A DNA stretch of 35,891 bases from Eubacteriales Family XIII. Incertae Sedis bacterium (GTDB lineage Bacteria > Bacillota > Clostridia > Peptostreptococcales > Anaerovoracaceae), in the NCBI GenBank assembly GCA_031290135.1, contig JAITOE010000146.1:1-35891 (forward strand), in the 5' to 3' direction. The notes beneath the pieces were generated by a model that was not told the origin of the DNA, made no database searches, and was given only the letters and a program-made list of their open reading frames with translations. The first letter of the stretch is position 1; each line of letters opens with the position of its first letter. Positions 8,656-15,733 of the stretch are shown in pieces. A program made the position numbers and the translations under genes.

Positions 8656-8723
8656 TTTCTTCTCTCTTTCTTCTTCTTTTTTTCTTCTCTTTTTTTCTTT
8701 CTTCTCTTTTTTCCTTCTTCTTT
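8655..8723 (-). other. 69-bp homopurine/homopyrimidine tract in leader
   Basis: Every base from 8655 to 8723 on the plus strand is C or T, so the mRNA for the cohesin-SLH gene has an unbroken A/G run immediately before its start codon. The run contains the only Shine-Dalgarno-like sequence. Such tracts can form triplex DNA and are prone to slippage. Confidence 0.9.
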
Positions 8724-8877
8724 GTTTATGCCGGATCTTACGGCGCGGAGCCAAACCCCGCGCCGCAGTCCGGGTCTATCCTGCAATGGGCAAGATTGCA
8801 TGCATGTGTTGGGTGGTGCTTATGTTACGCCCCGTCTTTGCGATGAAAGACGGAGGGGGCGGCTGACGTGTCCCCCC

Positions 8878-8968
8878 GTCTTTGCGAGGAGCATCGCGAC
8901 GAAGCAATCCAGTCCTCTGGGCTGCTTCGCTGCGCTCGCAGTGACGATGCTTCGCTCGCAGTGACGAT
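8878..8968. repeat. Dispersed palindromic repeat
   Basis: Diverged copies of the intergenic repeat: a forward arm TTTGCGAGGAGCATCGCGAC and reverse arms ending CTCGCAGTGACGATG, the latter present twice in a row. With the homopurine tract it fills the 325-bp gap between the two cohesin/SLH genes; no gene is visible there. Confidence 0.8.
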
Positions 8969-8980
8969 GTTTCGTTGTAT

Positions 8981-10483
8981 TTACTCCGCAGCCGCTGCCG
9001 CGGCGTCTGCGTCCGTGGCGGAGATTGCTTCATCGGCGTCCGCTGCGCTCAGTCCCGTGCGCATCAGGTAATGCACCAGGGCCAGCATCTTCGCTGCCTC
9101 TGCGCGTGTGGCGTCCCCGCGCGGGCGGAAGCTGCCGTCTTCGTAACCGCCTATGATGTCCGCCTGCTGCATCTGTTCCACGGTCTCCTTGGCGTAGGCC
9201 TGGATCTGCGCGCTGTCCGTGAATGCGGACAGCTCGTTTACTTTCACGAACGCAAACGCTTTGTATTCCGCGTAACGCGAAAGCAACGCCGCTATCTGTT
9301 CGCGTGTGACCCTGTCGTTTGGCGAGAACGTCGTCGCCGAGGTTCCGTAGACGATCCCCGACTGTTCTCCCCAGACGACCGCTTCCGCGTAGTAGGCGTT
9401 CGCCGACACGTCCGCGAAGGCGCTGCCTGCCGAGGTCTTCGGTCCGCCTTCCATGCGGTGGAGGATGGTCACGAACTCCGCCCGCGTGATGGGGTCGTTG
9501 GGAGCGAAGAGGGTGGTGCTTTTGCCGGTCACGAAACCGTAGCCCGCCAGATAGGTCACGTACTCATAGGCCCAGTGGCCGTTCGGCACGTCCAGAAAAT
9601 CAGAGCCTGCCAGAGGCGTGCTTCCGTCTATGATGCTGATGGTGGAGGGGCGTACTATGCCGATGCCGTCGGAGATCACGGCGGGACTGTCAGGCGTTGT
9701 GGTTCCGGGATCCGTGGTTCCAGGGTCTGTGGTTCCGGGATCCGTGGTTCCAGGGTCTGTGGTTCCGGGATCCGTGGTTCCGGGGTCTGTGGTTCCGGGA
9801 TCCGTGGTTCCGGGATCCGTCGTTCCGGGGTCTGTCGTTCCCGGATCTGTGCCGTTGGGCGGATCCGGCAGAATTTCCGGCTCCGAAGCGCCGATCGTAT
9901 AGCCCAGGCCGCTGCCCTGCACAAAGTAGCTGAGAAGCCCGTCTTGCCGCGCCACCGTCATATGCGTGTTGCTGAGGCGGCTTGTGCCGGTCGCGCCCGC
10001 TTTCACGCGGAGCCGGAACGTCCCGAAGGGTTCTTCAGCTGCCGCTTGCACGCCGTACATGGAGCCGTTGTAGCCCAAAAGCAGCAGCCTGTAGTTGTCG
10101 GTGCTGCCCGCCCAAATCGTGCCTATAAAACTGCCCGCGTAGTTTGTGCCGGAAAAATTCACCGTTTCGCCGTCCGCCGCGGGGACAAGCTCGAAGAAGT
10201 TGCTGTCGTAGCGAATTTCATCCGCCGCCGTGTACAGGGCATACCCTGCGGCGCTGTCTTCACGGTGCAGCTTCACTGTCAGCGTCAGTACGCTGCCCGG
10301 CGCCAAGGGGCCCTCCGGCGTCCTCGCCTGTTCGGAAAGTTCAAACAGGTAGGAACGGCTGCTGTCCACGCTGGCGGCGGACGCGGCGACTGGCGTTAGG
10401 GTCAGCGCCAGCGCCGCCGCCAGCAGCCACGCTGCCGCCCGCGCCATCATCAAATGGTTTATTTTTGCTGTGATTCTTTTCAT
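8981..10483 (-). CDS. Cohesin-like domain plus three SLH repeats
   Basis: A 500-residue exported protein: signal peptide about 1-37 (ends SAAS), a cohesin-like beta-sandwich about 44-195 ('GSVLTLTVKLHREDSAAGYALYTA' region, then 'FGTFRLRVKAGATGTSRLS'), ten DPGTT repeats at 211-263, and three SLH repeats (294-342, 355-402, 420-470) followed by an Ala/Asp-rich tail. I chose the ATG at 10483, which has GAGGA seven bases upstream; two further in-frame ATGs at 10489 and 10498 lie on or before that site. The N-terminal domain is much more diverged than the cohesin of the downstream paralogue, so it may recognise a different dockerin type or another ligand. The SLH part is close to that paralogue. 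Confidence 0.84.
   Translation of the reverse strand: MKRITAKINHLMMARAAAWLLAAALALTLTPVAASAASVDSSRSYLFELSEQARTPEGPLAPGSVLTLTVKLHREDSAAGYALYTAADEIRYDSNFFELVPAADGETVNFSGTNYAGSFIGTIWAGSTDNYRLLLLGYNGSMYGVQAAAEEPFGTFRLRVKAGATGTSRLSNTHMTVARQDGLLSYFVQGSGLGYTIGASEPEILPDPPNGTDPGTTDPGTTDPGTTDPGTTDPGTTDPGTTDPGTTDPGTTDPGTTDPGTTTPDSPAVISDGIGIVRPSTISIIDGSTPLAGSDFLDVPNGHWAYEYVTYLAGYGFVTGKSTTLFAPNDPITRAEFVTILHRMEGGPKTSAGSAFADVSANAYYAEAVVWGEQSGIVYGTSATTFSPNDRVTREQIAALLSRYAEYKAFAFVKVNELSAFTDSAQIQAYAKETVEQMQQADIIGGYEDGSFRPRGDATRAEAAKMLALVHYLMRTGLSAADADEAISATDADAAAAAAE
9695..9853 (-). repeat. Coding minisatellite, ten 15-bp units
   Basis: Ten 15-bp units encode DPGTT in the linker of the SLH protein. Two unit types, GGTTCCGGGATCCGT and GGTTCCAGGGTCTGT on the plus strand, alternate for part of the array, giving a 30-bp higher-order period. 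Copy number is likely to vary between strains. Confidence 0.95.
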
Positions 10484-10504
10484 AAACATTCCTCGCATAT
10501 CTCT

Positions 10505-10551
10505 GTCATTGCGGGGAACGAAGCATGGATTGCCTCGTTCCCCGCAATGAC
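10505..10551. repeat. Perfect 17-bp inverted repeat
   Basis: Arms 10505-10521 (GTCATTGCGGGGAACGA) and 10535-10551 are exact complements around a 13-base loop. It belongs to the dispersed repeat family and lies in the 90-bp gap between the scaffoldin gene and the cohesin-like/SLH gene, where it would put a strong hairpin in a shared mRNA. Confidence 0.95.
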
Positions 10552-10573
10552 GAAAGGCAGTGGGTTGCGTCGG

Positions 10574-12694
10574 TTAAATCCCCAGGTAGATCGCCTGGAT
10601 CCGCGTCACGTCCGTCAGGTCCACGTATCCGTCGCCGTTCACGTCCGCTTCGAATCTGGACAGGGCGCTTAACGTAGTGGACGTCAGGTAACGTCCTTGC
10701 CACAGAGATCCGGCGATGGTTGCGTCAAAGGTGTTTGTCGTGCTGTCGCCGTTCACGTCTCCGTCATACTGGACGACGTGGTTCGCCGCGTCAGCTCCGG
10801 CCGCCGTAGTGATCAGTGTGAGCGCGTTGGCGGCTGTCTCAGTGTCCAGCACGAAGAACAGATAAGAGCCGTCCCCGTCTCCGTCCTCGTCCAGATACTT
10901 GGACGACCAGTACATGGCTTCGCCGTTGTACGTGTAGTGAACATTTTCTGCGTCTAAGGATGCTTTGGGATCGTCCGGAGTAAACACAAGTATCTTATAG
11001 CCTTGCGGCGCAGCCTTATAGCCGCCGTTTTCGATGAACCTGACTACGCCGGTGTATGTAAGGAGTGTCACGCGCGCCGTGTAGTCCGTGTTCGCCGTGA
11101 ATGCGATCAGGGCAATTTCAGCCTCGGTCTTGTTGGTCGTTCCGCCGTCGTTTGTCCAAGGCGACGCCTCTGCCCTATAGGAAGTTTCCGGGACGATGGC
11201 GGGGAAGACGAAAGTTGTAGCATAGTCGTTTGCCGTGTAAAGCCCTGCCACGCCGTACTTCGCGTAGGCATATACCGGGGCAGCGGGGTTAAGGGTGCCG
11301 TGCTCCGCCGGCGCCTTGAATGTGATCCGTATGTTGTGGGCGTTGAAATCAAAGGATTCAGTGTTTACATCAACTTCGTTGTCTTCTTCGTCCTCGGTAT
11401 TCCAAATGTACGTGTATGTATTGTTGTCATCGAAGCGCAGGCTTTCCGCCAAATTCCCCGCCGCGATGGTGTCTTTGACCGTAAACTGCAATTTGATCAG
11501 TGTCAGGGGCGTTTCCGCCGTGATTGCATACCCATATTGCGGATTGGTAAAAGACGTCTTAATAAGGCCGGTAGTTCCGACCTCTGCCGCGCTCCCTCCC
11601 GTAACCGCGTTCGAGGAACTCGTGTAGCTCAGGACAGCGGGGACAAACAGGATCTCTGCTTGTGCGCCGTAGATATCTTCCGAGCCTTCGATGACTAAGC
11701 TCACTTCAATTTCCTCCCCGACGTTATAGTGTGTCTTACCGCCTGTCGGGACAAGGCTCAGGTCATAGGCCGCGTCCCCTTTCACCCTGACGGATCCTGC
11801 CGTGAAGCTCACCGCCACCTCGTCTGCGTCGTAGTTCACGAAGTTTGCTGAAAGTCCGTCTACCAAGCCTATGCCCACGGTGTATGATCCGAGAGGCGCG
11901 GTCGCGTTTACGTCAAAGATTGCGTTGAAGAGCACGCCGTCCGCAGTCTTATCTTCTGTAAGTGATAGGAATGCGACCGATTTTGTGGCCACATTCTGGC
12001 TCAATTGGCTGTCCTCAAAGACCCCGCCGTTTGTGAAACCCGTGAGCGTCAAAGCCGTCGTGTCGTAGCTGAGCGTGAACGCCGCAGCCGCGATGCCGGG
12101 ATTGTCCTCTATCGTTACCGGAACCGCAACGTTCGTGGCACCTGCCTGGGCGGACAAGCTTCCCACCGTCACAAGCGCCGGCGATGTGGATGTGCCCAGG
12201 ACGCTTATTGTGCCGACCGTGAAATCCACGGGCACGGCATCGAGATCCTCGTTGACGAAGTTGGCCCCGAGACCGCCTACTAAGCCTATGGAAACTTCAT
12301 AGTCCCCGGTCGGAGCTGTGGCATTCACCTCGAAAATCGCGTTAAAGACAACGCCGTCACTGGTTACGTTTTCAGTCGTCCAGAAATTTAACTTATGCCC
12401 GGGTACGTTCTTAGTCATGTTGGGCAATACGGTTCCTGCGGTGAAGTTCGTCAAGGTCAGTACGCTCGCGTCAAAAAAGATTTCAAATCCCGCGCCGGCA
12501 ATCCCAGGATTATTCGTGAGCCGAACCGGAACGGTAACTTCGTCGCCTGCGTTAATGGGTCCCGTGATGGTGTCCACGATGACATGCGCATCGCCGGCCG
12601 CCATGGCGTTCAGCGGGAACAGGCCCATCAGAAGCAGGCACAGGATCAGGATGGCTGGAATGCCGGTCATTTTTTTGTTCTTTTTGGTGTTCAT
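10574..12694 (-). CDS. Scaffoldin-like protein: cohesins plus C-terminal dockerin
   Basis: A 706-residue exported protein. Signal peptide 1-33; cohesin 1 about 36-167 and cohesin 2 about 173-306, which share 'NPGIA', 'FDVNATAP' or 'FEVNATAP', and 'GLVDGL' blocks; a diverged third cohesin-like domain about 310-455; a beta-rich stretch to about 635; and a dockerin about 644-705 with two calcium-loop repeats ('DVNGDSTTNTFDA' and 'DVNGDGYVDLTDV'). The plan is that of an adaptor scaffoldin: its cohesins can hold dockerin proteins while its own dockerin docks on another cohesin, for example the SLH-bound one encoded at 7315-8655. The start at 12694 has GGAAG; upstream in-frame codons are repeat and remnant sequence. 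No carbohydrate-binding module or hydrolase is present. Confidence 0.9.
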   Translation of the reverse strand: MNTKKNKKMTGIPAILILCLLLMGLFPLNAMAAGDAHVIVDTITGPINAGDEVTVPVRLTNNPGIAGAGFEIFFDASVLTLTNFTAGTVLPNMTKNVPGHKLNFWTTENVTSDGVVFNAIFEVNATAPTGDYEVSIGLVGGLGANFVNEDLDAVPVDFTVGTISVLGTSTSPALVTVGSLSAQAGATNVAVPVTIEDNPGIAAAAFTLSYDTTALTLTGFTNGGVFEDSQLSQNVATKSVAFLSLTEDKTADGVLFNAIFDVNATAPLGSYTVGIGLVDGLSANFVNYDADEVAVSFTAGSVRVKGDAAYDLSLVPTGGKTHYNVGEEIEVSLVIEGSEDIYGAQAEILFVPAVLSYTSSSNAVTGGSAAEVGTTGLIKTSFTNPQYGYAITAETPLTLIKLQFTVKDTIAAGNLAESLRFDDNNTYTYIWNTEDEEDNEVDVNTESFDFNAHNIRITFKAPAEHGTLNPAAPVYAYAKYGVAGLYTANDYATTFVFPAIVPETSYRAEASPWTNDGGTTNKTEAEIALIAFTANTDYTARVTLLTYTGVVRFIENGGYKAAPQGYKILVFTPDDPKASLDAENVHYTYNGEAMYWSSKYLDEDGDGDGSYLFFVLDTETAANALTLITTAAGADAANHVVQYDGDVNGDSTTNTFDATIAGSLWQGRYLTSTTLSALSRFEADVNGDGYVDLTDVTRIQAIYLGI

Positions 12695-12795
12695 TGTTTC
12701 TTTCTTCCTTTCTGAGTTGTAATAAGTGTGGGTTGTAATAAGTAATAAGAGTAACAATAAGTAAGGCGATTTGGAATGGAGCTTGTATCTGCACG

Positions 12796-12958
12796 TCATT
12801 GCGGAGGCGGACAAGGGCGAGTAAGGCAATGACGGGAGTACCATATCCGCCAATATCCGTTGCGCTTCCGTCAAGATCATCGGCGTATGTCCAGTGTAGT
12901 GTCCTACGTTATGCACTGGGTTGCTTCGTCGCTTCACTCCTCGCAATGACGGGGCAAG
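12796..12958. repeat. Dispersed repeat copies
   Basis: Two copies: a palindromic one at about 12796-12833 (GTCATTGC to GCAATGAC) and one at about 12916-12958. The stretch at about 12882-12955 resembles 15375-15450 in front of the next gene, including GTATGTCC, ACGTTATGC and the repeat itself, so the two upstream regions descend from one duplicated segment. Confidence 0.8.
12839..12880 (-). pseudogene. Remnant of a dockerin 3' end
   Basis: Read on the minus strand this short stretch gives 'ILTEAQRILADM', matching 'SLTETQRILADLDGD' in the dockerin encoded at 12971-15355 and 'TLTEAQKAAADMDDD' in the one at 19694-21247. It lies outside any intact gene, so I read it as the decayed end of a deleted dockerin gene. 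Confidence 0.55.
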
Positions 12959-12970
12959 GACGGGAGTGCC

Positions 12971-15355
12971 TTACAGACCGATCGCGCGTCGGGCTGTCAG
13001 TATGACGTCCCGCATGGTAATGACGCCGTCTCCGTCCAGGTCCGCCAAGATCCGCTGGGTTTCCGTCAAGGACACGAGGTCGGCTATCGCCCGCGCGATT
13101 TGGATCGCGTCGCTCGTCGCGACTACGCCGTCTCCGTTCACATCCCCGAGGATCAGCGCCGCGCCCGCCGCCGTCAGCGAGAGGCCAACCCCTGACACGT
13201 TGGGACGGGCTGCCGCATCCGCATCGGTCACGATGGCCGTTTCCTTGCGCAGGTCAAGTTCACCCGCGCGCAGGGGCATCAGCTTGACCGTCCCCACCGC
13301 CAGCGTGGCTTCTGCAGCCGTGCCTGTTGTCACGTCCGCCGCGAGGGTAAGCCAGGTGAGGGTGGTTCTCCCATCCTGGGTGACGCTGCCACATTCCCAG
13401 CCGGAGGCCGCCGTGAGGCCCGTAAAGCCGAAATCTGCCGCCGCGAAAGATACGCTGTACTGCCCGCCGTACAGCCGGAACGCCCCGGATTCCGAGGTGA
13501 GGCTTGCCGCCACGTCCACTACTTCGCCCACGGCGGCCTCGCTCTTCGCCGCGAGCAGGCTATAGTTGAAAACGCCGTCTTCGTTTTCGCCCAGTACGCG
13601 GAAAGTGAATTCCAAGCTAACTGGATCGTAGTTGCTGTTGATCGCTGTCAGAATGTAGTTCCCCGGCTCCTTGATGACACAGTTTGAAGCGCCGTAGTAG
13701 GACGCTCGGATGATGAGTCTGCCGGACTCCGCGCCGAAATGCGTACCTGAGATGGTGGAGGCTGCCCCTTCCGCCCCTTCTTTTTTGATGTACAGCATAT
13801 AAACCCCTGCGGCGTAGGCGCTATCGGAGAAAGTGAGGCTGATGGCTTGGTTCATCCGCGCCGATGCGGAAACCAAGTCCACCCCCGTTCTCTGCATGCC
13901 GAATGTAATGCTTTTATTCGCGTAACCCGCCGCGCTGACCGTGAGGGTATAAGAACCCGTCGCGCTGAACAGGGATTTGTCCAAGGTCAACGTCTTCGCC
14001 GCCGTGTCCACGCGGTACTCCGTTTCCGCCGTCAAGATCTGCGTGTTGGCGTTCGGGTAGCGCAGGCGCAGTTCGCTGATGTTCTCCGCCCAGTCCGCGA
14101 AGGCCGCCGCGTCCGTGCCGGCTGCGGCCGAAAGCACCACGTCGCTGCCGACCAGCCCCGCAAAGATGGCGTCGAACGCGGGCGCGGTTCCCGGATAGGA
14201 GCAGGAGACGATGCCCGCGTCGGTATAGCCTTCTTTCACGGCGCGCATGTAGAGCTTCACCGGGCTGGCGGCCAGATCCCGGCCCGCCGCGATGTTATAG
14301 GATATGGGCGTACCCGTGTATTTCGTCACCGGCGCGTCCTCTAAATCAAAGGAATAGTAGATGTCCGCGCCCGGCGTGTCGCAGTCAAGCGTCACCGACA
14401 GCGTGTCAGCCTCCCGCGTGAACGCGGCGGTAGGCGCCGTCACCGCGCCCAGAGGGGTGATTTGCGGCGCGTTTTCCATCGCCAGCTTCATCAGGTAGAT
14501 CCAGCCGGTGTAGTGGTACATGGTGCGGTTGCCGGAGTAGTACGCGTCTGGGGTCTGGGGCAGACACAGTTTCAGCGCGTAGCCGTCAAAGGCTCCGGAT
14601 TTCGTGACGCCGAGCCCTCCCGTGGGATCGCCCGCATGGCTGTTCAGCCAATTTGTCATTTCGCCGCGCCGAATGCCTTCCGAATACACGGCCAAGATAG
14701 CGGGCATGGCGGTTTTGCCCTGCGCCGCCGCCGCTTTCGCGGCATAGGTCGGGTCGGTGGATAAGTGATTTTCCTCATAAGTTGAGAGAGGCATGGCCGG
14801 CCACGACGTCGGGCTGTAGCCGCTCCCCGTGATCTCCCAGCTGAGATCCCAGCCGGTTGTCGGGTGCAGGAGGCCGGGATAGTAGTAGCCCTGTTCTCCA
14901 TACAGGTCATCATAGGTCAAGGAATCGCGGTAGATGCCGTGTCCGTCCGTGGCGCCCATGTACAGCCTGTCTGCGCCTGAAAAGTTGATGCCGGACGCGA
15001 CGGACGAGTTCGTTTTCACGTAATTGACCAGTTCGTCCGCCGTGAAGCCTATGGCTTCCGTGTACACCGCAATCGGGAGGTTGTCCGTGGCGCTGTAATA
15101 GTAGTTTGTCCCGGTGTCCGGATTGCCGTGGGCAAGGGCGTCCAGTTCGCTGAAAGGCAGGGCTTTCAGCAGCACTTCTTCGCCGTTGCTGTTTTCCGTG
15201 TAGAAGAACAGGGTTTCGGCTTTGGGGGATTCGGTGGTCTTCGCCTGGGCCGGGGTGCTTCCCGGAAGCAGGGGCGAGAGGCCAATGAGGAGCAGCGCCG
15301 TCAATATCAGGCTCAGCAGTCTCCCCGGTAGGGTCTTTATCCGCATGGTGTTCAT
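12971..15355 (-). CDS. SUOX-like / Shr-HID-like / dockerin surface protein
   Basis: A 794-residue exported protein. Signal peptide 1-38; SUOX-like domain about 46-295 ('TMYHYTGWIYLMKLAM' at its end); chitobiase-C-like domain 306-385 ('GADIYYSFDLED'); HID-like domain 395-485 ('GSYTLTVSAAGYAN'); a further beta domain 490-588; a cohesin-like or filler beta domain about 596-730; and a canonical dockerin 736-794 with 'DVNGDGVVATSDAI' and 'DLDGDGVITMRDVI'. The head matches domain for domain the SLH protein encoded at 4485-7280, but the anchor is a dockerin, so this version should load on the scaffoldin just downstream. The ATG at 15355 has AGGAG; the long in-frame extension upstream is only translated tandem repeat. 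Enzymatic role not evident. Confidence 0.88.
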   Translation of the reverse strand: MNTMRIKTLPGRLLSLILTALLLIGLSPLLPGSTPAQAKTTESPKAETLFFYTENSNGEEVLLKALPFSELDALAHGNPDTGTNYYYSATDNLPIAVYTEAIGFTADELVNYVKTNSSVASGINFSGADRLYMGATDGHGIYRDSLTYDDLYGEQGYYYPGLLHPTTGWDLSWEITGSGYSPTSWPAMPLSTYEENHLSTDPTYAAKAAAAQGKTAMPAILAVYSEGIRRGEMTNWLNSHAGDPTGGLGVTKSGAFDGYALKLCLPQTPDAYYSGNRTMYHYTGWIYLMKLAMENAPQITPLGAVTAPTAAFTREADTLSVTLDCDTPGADIYYSFDLEDAPVTKYTGTPISYNIAAGRDLAASPVKLYMRAVKEGYTDAGIVSCSYPGTAPAFDAIFAGLVGSDVVLSAAAGTDAAAFADWAENISELRLRYPNANTQILTAETEYRVDTAAKTLTLDKSLFSATGSYTLTVSAAGYANKSITFGMQRTGVDLVSASARMNQAISLTFSDSAYAAGVYMLYIKKEGAEGAASTISGTHFGAESGRLIIRASYYGASNCVIKEPGNYILTAINSNYDPVSLEFTFRVLGENEDGVFNYSLLAAKSEAAVGEVVDVAASLTSESGAFRLYGGQYSVSFAAADFGFTGLTAASGWECGSVTQDGRTTLTWLTLAADVTTGTAAEATLAVGTVKLMPLRAGELDLRKETAIVTDADAAARPNVSGVGLSLTAAGAALILGDVNGDGVVATSDAIQIARAIADLVSLTETQRILADLDGDGVITMRDVILTARRAIGL

Positions 15356-15420
15356 TTTTTTCTCCTGTTTGTGTTGTACTGGTGTATGTCCGGCGCAGTC
15401 CACGTTATGCGCTGGGTTGC

Positions 15421-15690
15421 TTCGTCGCTTCGCTCCTCGCAATGACGGGGGTGCTTCGCTCCTCGCAATGACGGGGGTGCTTCGCTCCTCGCAATGACGG
15501 GGGTGCTTCGCTCCTCGCAATGACGGGGGTGCTTCGCTCCTCGCAATGACGGGTGCTTCGCGCCTCGCAATGACGGGTGCTTCGCTCCTCGCAATGACGG
15601 GGGTGCTTCGCTCCTCGCAATGACGGGTGCTTCGCGCCTCGCAATGACGGGGGTGCTTCGCTCCTCGCAATGACGGGGGTGCTTCGCTCC
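15421..15690. repeat. Tandem array of the dispersed repeat half-site, ten units
   Basis: Ten head-to-tail units of 26 or 24 bp, each containing GCTTCGCTCCTCGCAATGAC plus a run of three or five G and T, with a truncated eleventh unit. Units vary by the G-run length and by one CTCC/CGCC change. It lies in the 378-bp gap upstream of the dockerin gene at 12971-15355. There are no unique spacers, so it is not CRISPR. It ends at a GCCCGCCCCGCAGCTGG module (about 15699-15716) also found at about 4301-4320 and in both 127-bp copies. Confidence 0.97.
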
Positions 15691-15733
15691 TCCGGGTTCG
15701 CCCGCCCCGCAGCTGGTGATCTACTCCATCCAA

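Noticed and set aside
7279-8964. Long plus-strand open frame (561 codons) opposite the cohesin-SLH gene
   Set aside because: It is the GC-rich antisense of a clear SLH/cohesin gene, low in complexity, with no ribosome site or recognisable domain.
15421-15690. CRISPR array
   Set aside because: Units are contiguous with no unique spacers, unit length is 24/26 bp, and there are no cas genes; it is an expanded dispersed repeat.
15356-15733. N-terminal extension of the dockerin protein through the tandem repeat
   Set aside because: It only translates the repeat (ARSEAP-type residues). The signal peptide and ribosome site fix the start at 15355.
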